DNA from: Micromonospora tarapacensis
GTDB taxonomy: Bacteria > Actinomycetota > Actinomycetes > Mycobacteriales > Micromonosporaceae
Assembly: GCF_019697375.1 (NCBI RefSeq)
Contig: NZ_JAHCDI010000004.1
Coordinates: 2,157,324 to 2,221,323 of the forward strand
Direction of reading: 5' to 3'
DNA length: 64,000 nucleotides
Below, one piece after another: positions 63,770-64,000 of this stretch; the stretch's first letter is position 1; every line of letters begins with the position of its first letter. A program made the translations under genes and the position numbers. The notes below the pieces were generated by a model. It saw only the letters and a program-made list of their open reading frames with translations. It was not told where the DNA came from and did no database searches.

Positions 63770-64000
63770 TCAGCGCATCTGCTGCTGGGCCCGGGTCAGC
63801 TTCTCCCGGACGCTGTCCTCGGTGACCGGCCTGCCGCTGGCCGCGTCGGCGAAGAGTTCCTTGATCGCGGTGCCGACCAGGGTCTCGAAGGTGCTCTCCT
63901 CGGGCACCTGCGGCAACGGCGCCGCGCTGGTGGCCAGGGTCTGCGCCAGGACCTTCTGCTCCTCGGCGGCGAAGGCGGGGTCGGCGGCGACGGTGCCGAC
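63770..64000 (-). CDS. Sugar ABC substrate-binding protein, C-terminal part only
   Basis: The last 76 residues of a gene that starts beyond the window (VGTVAADPAFAAEEQKVLAQ ... EDSVREKLTRAQQQMR). The helical end (TLVGTAIKELFADAASGRPVTED) matches family-1 extracellular binding proteins, whose C-terminus usually reads as an expected number of helices with an xxVxxALxxAQ-type end. Position before MalF/MalG permeases supports the call. Confidence 0.8.
   Translation of the reverse strand, partial: VGTVAADPAFAAEEQKVLAQTLATSAAPLPQVPEESTFETLVGTAIKELFADAASGRPVTEDSVREKLTRAQQQMR

Noticed and set aside
1..64000. tRNA, rRNA, riboswitch or replication origin
   Set aside because: Nothing resembling a cloverleaf, rRNA segment, riboswitch core or DnaA-box cluster was seen by eye; short RNAs could still be missed.

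Overview
The window is chromosomal DNA from a high-GC actinomycete. GTG starts are common, genes are chained by 4-base ATGA/GTGA overlaps, secreted proteins carry actinobacterial lipoboxes, a class-typical ECF sigma/anti-sigma pair is present, and the CRISPR repeat family is the usual actinobacterial type I-E one. The mix of plant-polymer genes suggests a soil or plant-associated Micromonosporaceae member (Micromonospora-like). That placement is inference, not proven here. Layout, left part: 1-8.7 kb is a glucuronoxylan/oligosaccharide locus (GH3 beta-xylosidase/glucosidase, LplB/YtcP/LplA-type ABC importer, an orphan GH39-like C-terminal piece, a YesL-like membrane protein, and a convergent GH67 alpha-glucuronidase). 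8.9-12.7 kb has a frameshifted DUF2267 gene, a roadblock protein, and an ECF sigma/anti-sigma pair facing a lipoprotein gene, with mirror-image ECF-like promoters between them. 12.8-16.3 kb is a second sugar ABC importer behind a LacI-type operator, followed by a minisatellite, a REP-like inverted repeat and a decayed flavin-reductase gene. 18.4-25.8 kb is a catabolic gene set (DUF4387, AtuA/DUF1446, FAD dehydrogenase, D-2-hydroxyacid dehydrogenase, MFS importer) divergent from a GntR regulator and a tartrate/isopropylmalate-type dehydrogenase. Middle: CRISPR array 1 (26.6-31.45 kb, 73 repeats) is read rightwards from an AT-rich leader and carries a 0.4-kb MITE-like insertion near its old end. 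A 2H-phosphoesterase, an XRE/TPR regulator and a five-gene operon follow (globin-reductase, GNAT-like protein, APC permease, unknown 272-aa protein, histidine-decarboxylase-like enzyme). Then come a small TOPRIM protein and a secreted GH18 chitinase. CRISPR array 2 (42.07-43.13 kb, 18 repeats) is read leftwards. Its leader overlaps the 3' end of cas2, the last gene of a complete, tightly overlapping type I-E cas operon (cas3-cse1-cse2-cas7-cas5-cas6e-cas1-cas2). Directly upstream of cas3, and sharing an ATGA with it, lies a RelE/ParE-like plus UvrD-like helicase gene, here with a one-base frameshift. It is the best candidate in the window for an unrecognised CRISPR-linked component. Right part: 54.6-59 kb holds a Ser/Thr kinase, an uncharacterised HDxxGH protein with a small upstream gene, and a helix-turn-helix/N6-adenine DNA methylase. 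A frameshifted short-chain dehydrogenase, a strong bidirectional terminator, and a third glycoside locus (GH1 beta-glucosidase, MalG/MalF-type permeases, start of a binding protein) close the window. Several genes are interrupted by single missing bases in G/C runs, which may be sequencing errors rather than true decay.
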